Below, one piece after another: positions 24,649-36,157 of a stretch of 64,000 nucleotides of DNA (position 1 is the stretch's first letter; every line of letters starts with the position of its first letter). The position numbers were made by a program, and so were the translations under genes. This DNA comes from Erythroxylum novogranatense (lineage: Eukaryota; Streptophyta; Magnoliopsida; Malpighiales; Erythroxylaceae): the NCBI GenBank assembly GCA_029891385.1, contig CM057233.1:25900150-25964149 (forward strand). The letters run 5' to 3'. The notes beneath the pieces were generated by a model that was given only the letters and a program-made list of their open reading frames with translations, did not search any database and was not told the DNA's origin.

Positions 24649-27600
24649 GTGTTGGACCCCGAACTTTTCTCAGATATGTAAATTGTAATTTGACATTAAA
24701 CGAGGATATTGAGGTGACTTAGTCATGTGTAAAGGAAGAGAAAATTCATGAATTTGAATGATTATATTTAAGGTTTGATGTGAACAATGCTAGTTTGAAC
24801 AAATTAAGATGATAGGTTGAGGTTAATACATGAAATGGGTGTTTTGGAGTTCAATGAAATTGATGTGAGGTTTTGAGTAAATTTTGTGTTGTATCATGGA
24901 ATTTATTAGAAAAAGTTAAAGTGAATGAGTTGATTGTAATGGAGTTGAAGAGTATGGAATAAATAGTGAAAGAGTGAGGATTTGAAGAATTGGGAAAGTT
25001 TGACTTTTTGGAGTAGAGAGTTGACTTTTTGATTTACGCAGAATTTGAGAAAAAGATCTTCATGAAACTTGTAGCTTCTGTTGAGAGATTTCTGTTGCCA
25101 TAAAGTTTGATATTTTTCGATATCGGGAGTGAAATTTATGATCAGTCAAAGTTAAGTATTTGTGAAAATGTTCATAAGTGTACATTTAGGTGTGTAATGT
25201 GATTTGAGGCAAATTATGGACATATATGTTTTGAATTGAGTTCAATGATTTACATGAAAGATATAGAAGATGATCCTAGCTTTTCAATGATGTATAATTT
25301 GTTCTTCTAGTTATGGAAGCTGGGAGATATGATATTATAAGTTTGGATGTGTTATAGGATGCCACATTTTTGGGCAGAAGCCTTGATCAAAAATTGACCT
25401 AGTTAGAGGTTGCAACTGCTTTTAAGTCCTATATGAAAGTCATAGAATATGTTTTGATCTTTCCATTGATGTAAAGTATGAAATTTTTGGAGCGCGGAAT
25501 AAGAAGTTATGAATTTTGGACATTTCGGTTATTTGTATGCCGCTTTGACTCCTCTGTTTTTGTTATTTCGTTCCCAATCCGACCCCTTTTTTAATCTTTT
25601 GTTTCTACCTTTTTGTCCGACATTCGACTGAGTTAGTTTTTGAAGCGTTGGATTCCTAAGACAATGACCTACATCATGATGGGAAATTATGATTGTTCTG
25701 AGATTAAATTGGAAGAGATTGATTGAATCAAAGTGAGTTAGATATTTTCTAAGCATGGTTCAGTATTTTGGGATGATATCTTGAGCTGTAGAGATCCAAT
25801 TTAGTTGATTCTTGTTCTAAATAAATTAGAGAAATGGGACTACAAGTTATCTGAAGGAACCAAATTTTAATTCAGTCCCTAAGATTTTCAATTTATGAAT
25901 TGAAGAATTAAAGTTATAAGAATATATAAGGGCATTTTGGACATGGCACTTAAGTCTAAGAGTTACAAGACTTATTTAGGAGGGTAAAATGGACAATGCT
26001 CACATATTAAGAGGATGAAATAAAAGAAAGAAAATAGGGAATGAGAAGAAAAGAAGAAGAGGGAGTCGTGGCCGTGGGAGAAGAAGAGAAGAGGGGAAGC
26101 TAGGGTTTGACTATTTCGAAGATTGTGAAGCCAAAACAAGTAAGTAGAAGCATCATCCCTTCTTGAGTTGTTGAATGAATCGTGTTTAGTGTTCGATATA
26201 AGTGAAAAGTGTAGTGAAATGTAAGAAATGAGTTTTCGGTTGAGGGTGTTTTAGGTTTAATGATTTTGTTATGGTTGTGAATGATTTTTGGGTTGGAATG
26301 AGTTAGAACTGAAGCTTAGGACATGATTTAAGGTTTAGATGTGTTGCATTGGCAAAATGTTAAGATTTGTGGAAGAAAAAGTTAGAAAATCAGGTTCGGA
26401 GACGTTCTCCAGACCCGCACGTCGCGACGTGCGAATTTGTGTTCGTCGCGACGTGTGAATGTGTGTGCGTCGCGGCGAGCCCCCTGTTTCCAACAGCGAT
26501 GAATTTTGGTATTTTGGGCATAACTTTTGATGTAGATGTCCAAATGAGGTGATGTTTGATTCGTTGTGAACTAGAGACAAGGTTCTAAAAGTTTTATGAA
26601 GAAAGAAAGTTTTATTTCAGTCTTTAAAGATCTTAATTTGTAGATGAAAGTTGAGTATAGATTCTTGTTTCAACATAAGGATAGGCCCAATATGTTTGAA
26701 GTATAACTTTGGGATTTCTGAAACGAATCGAATGATTTTGGAGTCATAGAAACTTAAGACATAAGGGAAAAATGTTTCTAGAAGAAAGATTGTCAAATTT
26801 CTTCATTTACTTGATCATAATTTGGAATTCCGATTGAATGGGAATTTTGTATTTGATAAAGGGAATCAAGGAAGGCAAGAGGATCAAGATGAGAGGCATC
26901 TTTTTAGCATGGATCTAAGCAAGGATTTAAGGTGGGTTTCATGTTTATAATTTAGTAATAAGCCACTAAGGTCTTCTCCCAAATCAAGAATGATTTCTAT
27001 TACTTCATAAATATTGTTTTGTTTCTATTGAATGATTTGCAAATTTCTACATGTTTCAACGTATGAAATTTTCTGATAAATTTCAATACTTTGGAATGCA
27101 TTGTGATCATGATTATGTACTGCCTTGATAGGCATTATGGCATTTTGTAAGAATGAAAAGAACGAAAAGTATGAAAGCTTTGATAAAATGCTTTGAGCAT
27201 GAAACGAATTGTTATGTGCTTTGTTTGGGTGAGAGAGTAACGGATCGTTAGTCACGTGCACGTCGACATATAGCCTTCTCCCGGCTGCCCGCTTGGAGCC
27301 ACGAGATCCTTTGAAATCGAACTGGGATAGTTTACAGTATAAACTTCGGTTTATCCGGATCATTTTACGGAACTCTCGAGCCATTTGTTTGTGCATTGCA
27401 TCTATGAATTGTCAAGTATGTGCATAAATTGAGCATTTGTATTGATGATTGAATGAACATGTTGTGTTGATGTGATACCATTTTTTTCACTATGAATTTT
27501 GAGAAGGTAATGACACTTTTCTACTACGAGTGTGAACTCAAAATTTCGGATTTGACTGAGAATTTGGGAGCAAAGCGTTTTATGAACTTATTATGACTTT

Positions 27601-28060
27601 TGTATAACAAATGAACTTTTCAACGGTTTTGCTTATGCTTCGTTATAAATTTGTTACCCACGAGCTTTGTGCTCACCCCCCTTTCATCCCCAATCTCCAG
27701 GTAATCGTAGGAGATCGGATGAGGGAGAGACAAGATGTTCATTCGTCATGTTTGCGATCTTTGTATTTTGTGATAATGCCGCTATGAGTTGTATAAGGAT
27801 TTGATTTACAAATTGTATATGAATTGTGATGAATTAAGAGATTGTGTATATATTTGAGTATGAATTGATATGAGAAAATGTGAATGGGTTTTGGATGTTA
27901 AATTGAGATATGAATGTGTATTGGATTCCGGACGGGGTGCCCGATGATACTAATTATGGTGTGAGAAATATAGAAGTGTAATTTTAACCCTTTGCAGGTT
28001 GGGTTAGTCATAAAGCAGCCGTTATGCTGCCAGAATTTTATAGCATGATTATGATTTGAG
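24649..28060 (+). mobile_element. E2-family long LTR copy, plus orientation
   Basis: Starts TGTTGGACCCCGAAC. Segments match, in reverse complement, the right half of E2 and the solo LTR at 36158-38180. Examples: CGAATGATTTTGG followed by AGAAACTTAAGACA (26726-26763) against about 32220; CAAGGAAGGCAAGAGG against about 31470; the TTTGGGTGAGAGAG...CTTCTCC...GCCCGCTTG block (27226-27296) against 37145-37240. It holds no protein domain. A phrase TTTGTGCTCACCCCCCTTTC with CTCCAGGTAATCG at 27665-27710 is typical of long gypsy LTRs. The 3' limit is uncertain. Confidence 0.55.
26411..26482. repeat. CpG-rich quasi-palindromic word block (CGTCGCGACG type)
   Basis: CACGTCGCGACGTG at 26418-26431, CGTCGCGACG at 26444-26453 and CGTCGCGGCG at 26468-26477 stand about 25 bases apart in an AT-rich LTR. 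A sister block with GCCGCGGCG, CGCCGCAACG, CGCCGTGGCG and GCGCGCCGTGGCG words lies at 30655-30785. Confidence 0.8.
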
Positions 28061-28199
28061 TTTTTGTTTAAGGATGTAATTTGTATAAGATTGAATAAAG
28101 TGAATATGAAAGAATAGAAAAGACAAATTTTATACTGGTTTCGGATTTGGTTTAGTCTTAAGGATTTTCAACGCAACGTTTTTTCTAAAGAGTATTATT

Positions 28200-28620
28200 T
28201 TCGGAAGTCGGATCCGTTTACATTTTGTCTCAGAATTCGATTTGCTCCGCTTTGTTAAGTTTCGTTTCGCTTTCGTTCTCTTTGTCTTCCGATTTATGTC
28301 TTCGCTTTCAAGTCATTCGCTTCTCATTTGTGATTCGATTCGTATCTGACTTGCTTCAACCATATGTTCCGTTTCTTGGCTTTTATTCGATTCATGTTCG
28401 TTCGTCTTCATCTTCGATTTCGATTTGCTTCCGCTTTCATTTGCGATTCGATTTCATTGTTACTATTGATTTATGCTTTTCCCCTATTTGTGTCGCCTTC
28501 GGATGCGAATTATCCGATGTGCATTCGCTTTATCCGATGTGCATTTGCTTTATTTTCGATCGCCTTCGTTTCGTTTTCTGGTGGGGAACCGGCCTCCGAA
28601 TCAGGTCCCAACATTGAGGG
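28200..28620. repeat. TTCG-rich low-complexity stretch
   Basis: About 400 bases dominated by TTCG, ATTCG and CTTTCG words, unlike its AT-rich surroundings. Two overlapping open frames of 130 and 101 residues arise only because the words lack stops; their products are Phe/Arg/Ser/Cys strings with no family likeness. Probably expanded simple sequence within E2. Confidence 0.6.
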
Positions 28621-29299
28621 TCCTTTTTCACTGGAGAAGGTCCGTTTAACAGACCTAAAGTCCGTCTAACGGACATAAAGGTTCCCCAAACCCCTCCAAA
28701 GCCTCTCCAATGCTTCCTACATCCAATATAACCTCATATTCACTCATAAACTTCCCAAATCCAACTCTTCTAGTGCAAACTCACTTCATATCAACTCAAA
28801 CACCAAATTTATCTCATCAAACTCTCAATTCTCAACCCATTTGATTCATCAAAATCCCAATTTCCCATAATTCTCCATAGCTGTCCTATACACACATCCT
28901 ATGCAACATCACATCATGTAATGATCATAACTTACCACTCCGATATCCAAAAATGACAATCTTTATGTAATTAATTCATATTTCAACTCCACCTCATTTT
29001 ATAACCATTTAAATTCCAACTTTTCTTCATCCATTCTTAAATCTCAGCTCATTTGACTTGTTACATTTAACTACATCTTATCATTCATAATTCCTGTGTG
29101 TCTTTTCCATAACATCTCACTGATGTGTATATATATGTAACAACCATTCATGCTCAACATTCATCATTGTCATCCATATATCATTCATAATTCATTAACA
29201 TCATAAATTAAGAGTTTTACAAATTTTAATGGCATTTCTAAGCCACATTACATAATCAATATCATAATCCAAAATACAAAAGATGCAAAACCAATAACT

Positions 29300-32200
29300 T
29301 TCGAAATACATTTGAAGCCTTGTTTTACATAAACTACTCCAAAACAAACCCTTGAAAGCCGAGTTAAAAATAATTTAATTCCAAGGATTGCAATACAGGA
29401 TGCAACCTCGGGTCATCTTACTTAATCGGAACCTAATGAAATAGACCTAAGCTAGCCTATATGTTTTAAAACGCAAGTGAAATCAGCAAGGAAAGGGGGG
29501 TTTTGATTTTTGAAAATATTAATGAACTAAAAAGTATTGTAAAAAGCATGTAAAAAAGTATTTTTGGGTTTTTAAAAATAGAAAATGAAAAGATTAAGAC
29601 AAGTGATAAAATCCTCTTGAAAATGAGCTTTGGCTATCACAGTTCAAAACTATTTTGATGGGATTAACAAACATTAAGTTTGAAATGATAAACCTTAAAG
29701 GACTCTCTTTAAGTCCAGGATCTTGATTAATGAACTCCATTTCTCAAGATCCCATTAAGTGCTCTTAAGCCTTAGAACCTTAAAGGACTCTTTAAGTCCA
29801 AGGTTTTAATCAATGAACTCTATTTCTTAAAACCTCGTTAAGCGCATCTTAGTGTGTGTGGTGGAATTGCCAATGCAATGGATCAAATGAAATTTAGCAT
29901 CAACTCAATATCAAACACAACTAGGCACATAAAAGAGAATCAACAAGATCACAAGTGGAAATATATGAGACTTCATATATTTAAGCTCAAAGTTCTACAT
30001 AAACAAATCCATAACACATTACATTGTTCAACACTTGATTAAACTCTAATCAAGCAAATCTAACTACAAAGCAATAAACCCTAACTCAGAAGTTCATAAC
30101 AATGTAGTTAAATGTGACAATGTAAACTACTAATCCAAACAACACATTAAATGTCCAACATTTGATTAGACTATAATCAAGTAGCTTCACTACAAGTTAC
30201 AAATCCTAGACTTAGGCATTCATAAACCATAGCTAAACTACAGATTAAGCTACTTTTCTTTGAAGCTCGGTAAACTCCAGTCGTCACTACATCTTCAGGA
30301 GAAAATAAATGCCTAACCACGCATTACAACTGGAAACTTCACAACTCGTAATGAATCCAAGCTACTCATGGTGGAGTCGGCGGTGGAAGTGAAAGAATAA
30401 ACCTATGCAACAATTGTCCCCAGGGAACCCCGAAGGGAACCCGAGGTGGTGAGGTCATGAATTCTTTTGTTCTCTCTTCGTATGTCTGTCTCCTCTCTAT
30501 GTTTGAATGCTCCACCTCCCTAGCTGATGGAATATTGATGTATATATATGTCAGCACTCTCCACTCGTCCAAAAATAGGTTTCTTCTCAAAACGGGTTGC
30601 TGGGTCGGGTATGCACAGTATGAGAATTTTCCAATTTTAGTCAGGTGCCTGATTGTTCGCCGCGGCGACAGGTAAGATGCGCCGCAACGTACGCTTTCTA
30701 GATCCTTCGCCGTGGCGAGCTTTTCCTTCATGGCGCGCCGTGGCGGGGTAATTAATTTTTATCGCAGCAATGCCGCGACGAAACGAGTCATCTCATGGCT
30801 TCTATTTCTTTGTTCCACTTTGGTTATACTCTTCTTGAGTTGGCTCTACTCCCATCCAGACCTACAATGAAAAGTAATAATTTGTATTATCAATTGTCCT
30901 ACAATTTAAGGGAGTGCAATTGTTAATTAATTATGACAATTTGACCCTCAAATGACATTAATTCAAAACAAGTACTCTTGGATCAAATTAAGCACAATAT
31001 CAAACAAAAGGAGCCGAAAAGTATAACAAAAACCATGAAAATGTCAATAAATAATATAGCAAACCTGAGTTCAATCACTATTAAATGGTTCCTCTCTCGT
31101 CCAAACACAATCAATTTATACTCAATGCATTTCCATACATTTTCATATTCTCATGCTTTTTTCTCTTTTTTCTTTATACAAAATGTCATGACACATTTCA
31201 ATGGCATAACATGACCATACATCATAATGCATTTTCCACATTCACAACAATTCAAATCCAATCAATTAAGCATATACACACATATAAGCAAATTCTTTAA
31301 ATCATTTAAAAGCAATATATGCCCACTTATGAAATAATTGAAATCATTTTATTCTCTTGATTTGGAAAAACTTTAATGGCTCATTATTCAATTATAAACA
31401 TAAAACCCACCTTATTTTCTTGCTCATAAACTTGCTCAAAGATGTCCTCTCCCTTTGCTCCTCTTTCCTTCCTTGATTTCCTTTAACATAAGCCAAAAAT
31501 TTCATTCAATAAGAATTCCAATTGAGAACCCACAAGATATATATTCATAAAATTGATCATAGAATCTTTAAGCTCATACATTTCCTAAGCTATATGAACC
31601 AAAACCTTTTAAAAAATATAAAGATTTAAAATCCAACTTACCTTGGATCTTCACCAAATGAAGAGTTTGTAGGCTCATATGGAAGTGCTAATCCTCTTCT
31701 TCCTTTTTCTCTTCTTGAACAACCACAAAATCTTCCTTCTTGAAAGCTAAGCAAAGTTGAAACCTAGCTTTTCTTCTTCTTCTTTTTCTCTCCTTTCTCT
31801 CTTCTCTACGAGTCTCTCTTCTTTCTCTCCTCTCAATTTCGTTCTTTCTTCTTCCTTAAAAGCCAAACAACCCTTCTTATTACAATTATGCCATTAATGA
31901 GTCTAAATTGTCTAATTTGCCCTTCCTTTAAAGCCTTATAACCTTAATGCTTAAATGTTCTTCCCAAAATGCCCTCATACATGTATACTCTTACAAGACT
32001 ACTTTATTTCAATTGAACCATATGATAAAATCCTACAATCATTTACATACTACTAGCTCCAAAATAATCCATCAAAGCCTCATAATTAACTAGTCTTTCC
32101 ATATTTGCCCTTCTTTTGTCTTTATAACTAATACCTTATACTTCTAACTCCTTAACTAATGATCATGAAAAAATTGAAGGAATTTGATAACTCTTCCTTC

Positions 32201-32577
32201 TAGAAAAATATTCCTCATTGTCTTAAGTTTCTAATAACACCAAAATCATTCGATTTGGTTCGGAAATTTGAAAGTTATACCTCAAATATTTCCAAACTGT
32301 TCTTATACTGAACAATATTCTATGCTCAATTTCCATCCAAAAATTGATATTCTTAGAGACTGAATTAAAACTCAATCTCATCAGAAAATTTGTAGCACTA
32401 TGCCTCTAGTTTATTCCAAATTAAAAATCATCTCATTTGGATAACTAGAGAAAAAGTTACGGCTAACACACCGAAACATACTCAGCGAACATGTTTCAAA
32501 CTACATTTTCCAGCTTATGACTTCCAACATTTCACATACAATATTTCTTACTTCCAAGAAAAGTTTGGGGTCCAACA
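29300..32577 (-). mobile_element. E2-family long LTR copy, minus orientation
   Basis: Read on minus from 32577: TGTTGGACCCCAAACTTTTC, then phrase repeats, a purine-rich GAAGAAG tract (31850-31700), the Lys/Arg-free non-coding middle, the CpG word block (30785-30655), and an AAACCCCCCTTTCC phrase near 29495 that matches 27675. Homologous to the plus copy at 24649 but not colinear throughout: phrase repeats have shifted and one block is displaced. The inner limit is approximate. Confidence 0.5.
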
Positions 32578-33487
32578 TGAGGTCTCCAAAGTTATCTTGT
32601 CTAGTGATTGTTATTTTTTTATACTACTTACGATATATTCTAATTACTTATGGCTCAGTCACTAGTTATTGTATGTGGCATAAACTATATGGAGGTAATT
32701 GAGTGATCAAGATAGAATTCATTACTCTAAAGTAATTAAGGAGAATGTTCTGTTATTATCGATTAGTATTGATTTGGGAAATCTTTAGGCGAAATAAAAT
32801 GATGTTTTGTAAATAGTTTATAAATATCATTAATTGAATCAATAGCTAATGGCGAAGAGCTAATATGGTTAGACTCAAAATAGAGTAGATATTAATTTCT
32901 TACTTTATGTCTAATCGAATATTGTATGATGAAAGGATTATATTATACAAAGAATTCAAGCGCAGAAAGATAAATTAAAAGAAGTTTTAATTTATCTAAT
33001 TCTAATTATGAAATAGAATTATAATTTATAATTTGCCAACATATTTGGGAGCCTAATGGATCTCACATAAGGAATGGGTAAAAGAGAGCAAAGACATTTT
33101 AATTAAGTTGGACTTGATTGTAAAGTTTATGAAACTTTATAATTAAATATGAGATATCTAATAAATAACGATCAATATGAGATATGGAATCTTATTTGGC
33201 CATAATTGATATTTAATTAGAATTATTTGTAATTATAATTACAGTTTAATTGAACTCAATAAATTACCAAAAGGTACAAAGTTTATTATAAATATACTTA
33301 ATTTCTAATGGAACCGGCACTCCTTGCTTAATTCTCTCTGTAAGAGTTACAAAACTCTTATAACTTATTCCATAGATATCATTAAAGGTTGGACACTTAT
33401 ATGACTATGATGGTTAAGATGGACCGATTTTAGAAACGATTCCAAGGATACTACAAGATTATGATCAATCTTGAAATAAGGTACAAC

Positions 33488-33680
33488 TTAAGATTCATAC
33501 TTTATTATGATTTAATTGTTTATCATTTTACATAATTAAAATGATCTTTATTTTGGGATCAAAATACGAAAAATTTCGTACAAATTAAGATTCATGTTTT
33601 ATTATGATTTAATTATTAATCATTTTATATAATTAAAATGATCTTTATTTTGGGAAATCAAAATTCAAAAAAATTTCCCT
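33488..33680. repeat. Tandem duplication near the end of the E1 3' LTR
   Basis: A unit of about 100 bases (AAGATTCATACTTTATTATG ... TTTTGGGATCAAAATACG) is present twice in the 3' LTR but once in the 5' LTR (about 21797-21890). It arose after E1 inserted. Confidence 0.75.
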
Positions 33681-33722
33681 TGTGATTGGGATTAGATCTC
33701 GTCTCAATTTCTCAACATCAAT

Positions 33723-35300
33723 ATGATAATATACTTCAATGTGCTTAATTTGTTCTTTTCACATCTTACAAACTTCTAAGATTATTAATGGACATTAATA
33801 AGTAAATATAACTGGTTGAAGTTGAGTTTACAAACTATTCATATAAGAAAAGAAAGTTTTATTACACACAATATCAGTACTTTTATACATTGTCTATTCC
33901 AAACATCATCCATGACTATATAAATACATAACCAAATTATATAACATATACCATATAACTTTTTAAGTCTTCTATCGTCAAATTTTATACAAAGTTACTT
34001 ATCAATCAAGGTAAAGTTCACTACTTATCTTTGTAGCTGTGATCAATCCAAGCATTAATTTTGAACATGGGTATAAATATAATGTATTATTTATGACCAA
34101 AAGTGTTAGCAAGAGAGAACATCTTAAAAATGAGCTTATAACAAATAATAGAGACAATGCAAATAAGAAGAAATGCTAAGGAAATTACTTTGGAGATCTT
34201 GGACAATCATTCATGTACATAAATATCCCACTTCCCTGCAAATTTGTTCCAACATTCTAACAATATTAATTTTGTGATCTATTAACATAGACAACTTCAT
34301 ATGATGAAAGTAATATGACTAAGAGACAAAAAAACATATAATATTAATGAGCATCTTAAAAAGAATATGAATCTACATCATCATCACCAACAGTGGTAGT
34401 GTAGGCTGGGTGTTTGGATAAGAATTGGGTTATTGCTGTTGCTGCTACCTTCTGAAGGTGAACAGAGGCAAGAGTAGGTTTTAGGGTTTATATTAATTGT
34501 ATTTCTAATTAAATGCTCTCGAACCTTCCAATTCATCTAGACCATTGATGATAATCATAATGGAACTCTTGTAGAATGTTTGCAACTTACATAAATGAGC
34601 CTTGTTTTGGGCCCCTAATTGTTTGCAGGTTCTATCCACGTAATTTATGTCCTATATTTGGGTAATTAGGTTTTTAATTTCATAAAATGATGTGGTTTTG
34701 GCTTCATCTTTGGTGCCAAATCCTTTTTCTATATATTAAACTCTATATATTATAGACATTACATATAGTATATAAATTACATATAACAATATAGAATTTA
34801 TATATAATAAATCGAGAATTATGATTAAAAAATAATATGATAACTATGATATGAGAAAATTTGTCTATTTCTATACATCCATAATCATTATATTAATTAC
34901 AATTATTAGCTATACATTTATATATCATTATATTAATTACCATATGTAATTATATGAATTGTAACATAGTTAACAAATAATTGCAATATAGTAAAATGGA
35001 ATTAATATTAAATATTAATATCATATTCTTAAAATTAAATTTAATATTATTGTCAATGATTTTAAGTCAAAATAAATTTAGCTAACAACAATGTCATTTT
35101 AAAATTTATAAAACTATAAACCCAAAATTAATTAATATTACATAGATTTATATTTATATTTTCTCTTTTAAAATATATGATTTGGAAATTTTATGTGATG
35201 TCACAAAACTCAATTTATTATATATAAATTCTATAATATTTTATAGAATTTCTATGTTACATAAAATTTGCTATATATATATATTGATAACAATTGCCTT
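33723..35300. other. AT-rich intergenic stretch, no gene
   Basis: Between the end of E1 and the tandem repeat at 35310. From 34730 to 35290 it is almost pure ATATA/TTATA words. No protein-like frame, no transposon end I can support. Confidence 0.45.
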
Positions 35301-35304
35301 TGAT

Positions 35305-35595
35305 TTAGTGACGCTTTAACGAAAAACGACCAAATGGTTAGCCCTTTGGCCACGGTTGTCATTAATCGTTGTCAATGGTCTGCATATGGCGATGATTTTA
35401 AACGGTTAGCCTTTTGATGATGTTTCTCTAAATTTGTTTTCAATTGTCTATATTTGGTGATGTTTCCGAAAATCATCACCAAATAGTTAGCCTTTTTGTG
35501 ACGTTTCTTTGAATTTTTCGCCAATGGTCTACCTTTGGTTACGTTTTCTGAAATCTTCACCAAATATTGGCCATAGTCTTCAGAGTTCAACAAAA
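35305..35595. repeat. Diverged tandem repeat of about 85-90 bp, transposon-subterminal type
   Basis: Three to four units share GTTAGCCTTTTG.TGA.GTTTCT, then AATGGTCTA..TTTGG, then GTTTTC.GAAA..TCACCAAAT. Each unit contains GTGACG/TCACC complementary words, so it can fold. Such arrays are typical of the ends of CACTA or Mutator-like transposons, but no terminal CACTA or target duplication was found here, so the class is not settled. Confidence 0.6.
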
Positions 35596-35748
35596 ACTAC
35601 ATAGTTTGTTCAACATCAAATGACATCATTTTTATGTTAGTTTTTAAGCCAAAGACAAAGGCATCTTCGTCTTCGTCATCTATTTTTCCTCTAGTTTTTG
35701 TGTTGAAGAAGCATCGTAGGCAGTCAATCTTAGTCATCTGTTATGGTC

Positions 35749-36150
35749 CGTGAGATCCCACATCAGTTGGACAAGAGAATGAAATACACTTTATAAGTGC
35801 ATGGATACCTCCTCCCCATAAATACGTTTTTTTGAGTGTGGGAAAAGCAAAACCGTGAGGGCCTTGGCCTGATGGGCAACCCAAAGCAGACAATATCTGT
35901 GGGTCGGTGGTCTGAGTTGTTACAAATGGTATTAGAACCAGTTCCTAACCAGTTATGCCAGCGAGTACGCTGGGCCCTAAGAGAGTAGATTGTGAGATCC
36001 CACATCAGTTAGAGAGAAAAACGAAGTATACCTTATAAGGGTACGGATATCTCTTTCTTAAGTGTAGGAAGAGCAAAACTGGGAGGGCCTTAGCCTGTTA
36101 GATAACCCAAAGTGGACAATATCTATAGGTGGGTGGTCTAAGTTATTACA
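35749..36150 (+). mobile_element. TRIM retroelement, complete (two short LTRs)
   Basis: LTR 1 is 35749-35924 (GTGAGATCCCACATCAGTTGG start, GTTGTTACA end) and LTR 2 is 35991-36150 (TGTGAGATCCCACATCAG start, GTTATTACA end). Between them are a primer-binding site TGGTATTAGAACC at 35927 and a 50-base spacer with GCCAGCG.GTACGCTGGGCCC. TATAAGTG/TATAAGG TATA-like words sit in each LTR. There is no coding capacity, as expected for TRIMs, which rely on other elements. The first base of LTR 1 is C instead of T. The 5-bp duplication is not clear. The 80-residue frame on minus is only a by-product. Confidence 0.85.
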
Positions 36151-36157
36151 CGATCAT

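Larger units (their letters stand above)
23807..32577. mobile_element. E2: 8771-bp LTR-type insertion in the E1 3' LTR
   Basis: E1's 5' LTR reads TTGAGGTCTCC without a break at about 20622. In the 3' LTR this is split: TGAGG (23802-23806) precedes TGTAGGGCACC, and CCAACA at 32572-32577 is followed by TGAGG (32578-32582) and TCTCC. That is a 5-bp target duplication with TG...CA ends. The interior has no retroviral domain. It consists of long LTR-type sequence of one family in both orientations (plus from 24649; minus down from 32577), so it is itself nested or rearranged. The right end reads, on minus, TGTTGGACCCC, the LTR start also seen at 24649 and 38180. Confidence 0.75.
19192..33717 (+). 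mobile_element. E1: Ty1/copia LTR element with shrunken interior, carrying nested insertions
   Basis: The 5' LTR runs 19192 (TGTTACATT) to about 21935 and includes later insertions. A primer-binding site TGGTATCAAAG follows at 21937. The interior is only about 1.4 kb. A purine tract GTGGAAGAT precedes the 3' LTR (TGTTGGC at 23366), which ends CTCAACA at 33717. The 3' LTR is split by E2 (23807-32577); without it the LTR is about 1.58 kb. The 5' LTR minus its SINE and patchwork is about 1.53 kb, in agreement. Outer flanks TCCAT (19187-19191) and TCAAT (33718-33722) fit a 5-bp target duplication with one change. The remaining pol trace is a copia RNase H relic, so the element is a non-autonomous deletion derivative. 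Confidence 0.8.

Noticed and set aside
27025..27396. 123-residue minus-strand open frame
   Set aside because: Lies in the E2 LTR; the homologous LTR stretches at 29300-32577 and 36158-38180 do not keep it open.
28225..28669. Overlapping 130- and 101-residue open frames
   Set aside because: They come from TTCG-rich low-complexity DNA without stops; no domain, no start context, no relative.
30366..30731. 121-residue minus-strand open frame
   Set aside because: Inside the minus-oriented E2 LTR, over the CpG word block; composition not protein-like.
35749..36150. TRIM carrying a 5S rRNA-like segment (Cassandra type)
   Set aside because: I looked for 5S internal-promoter words in both LTRs and saw none.
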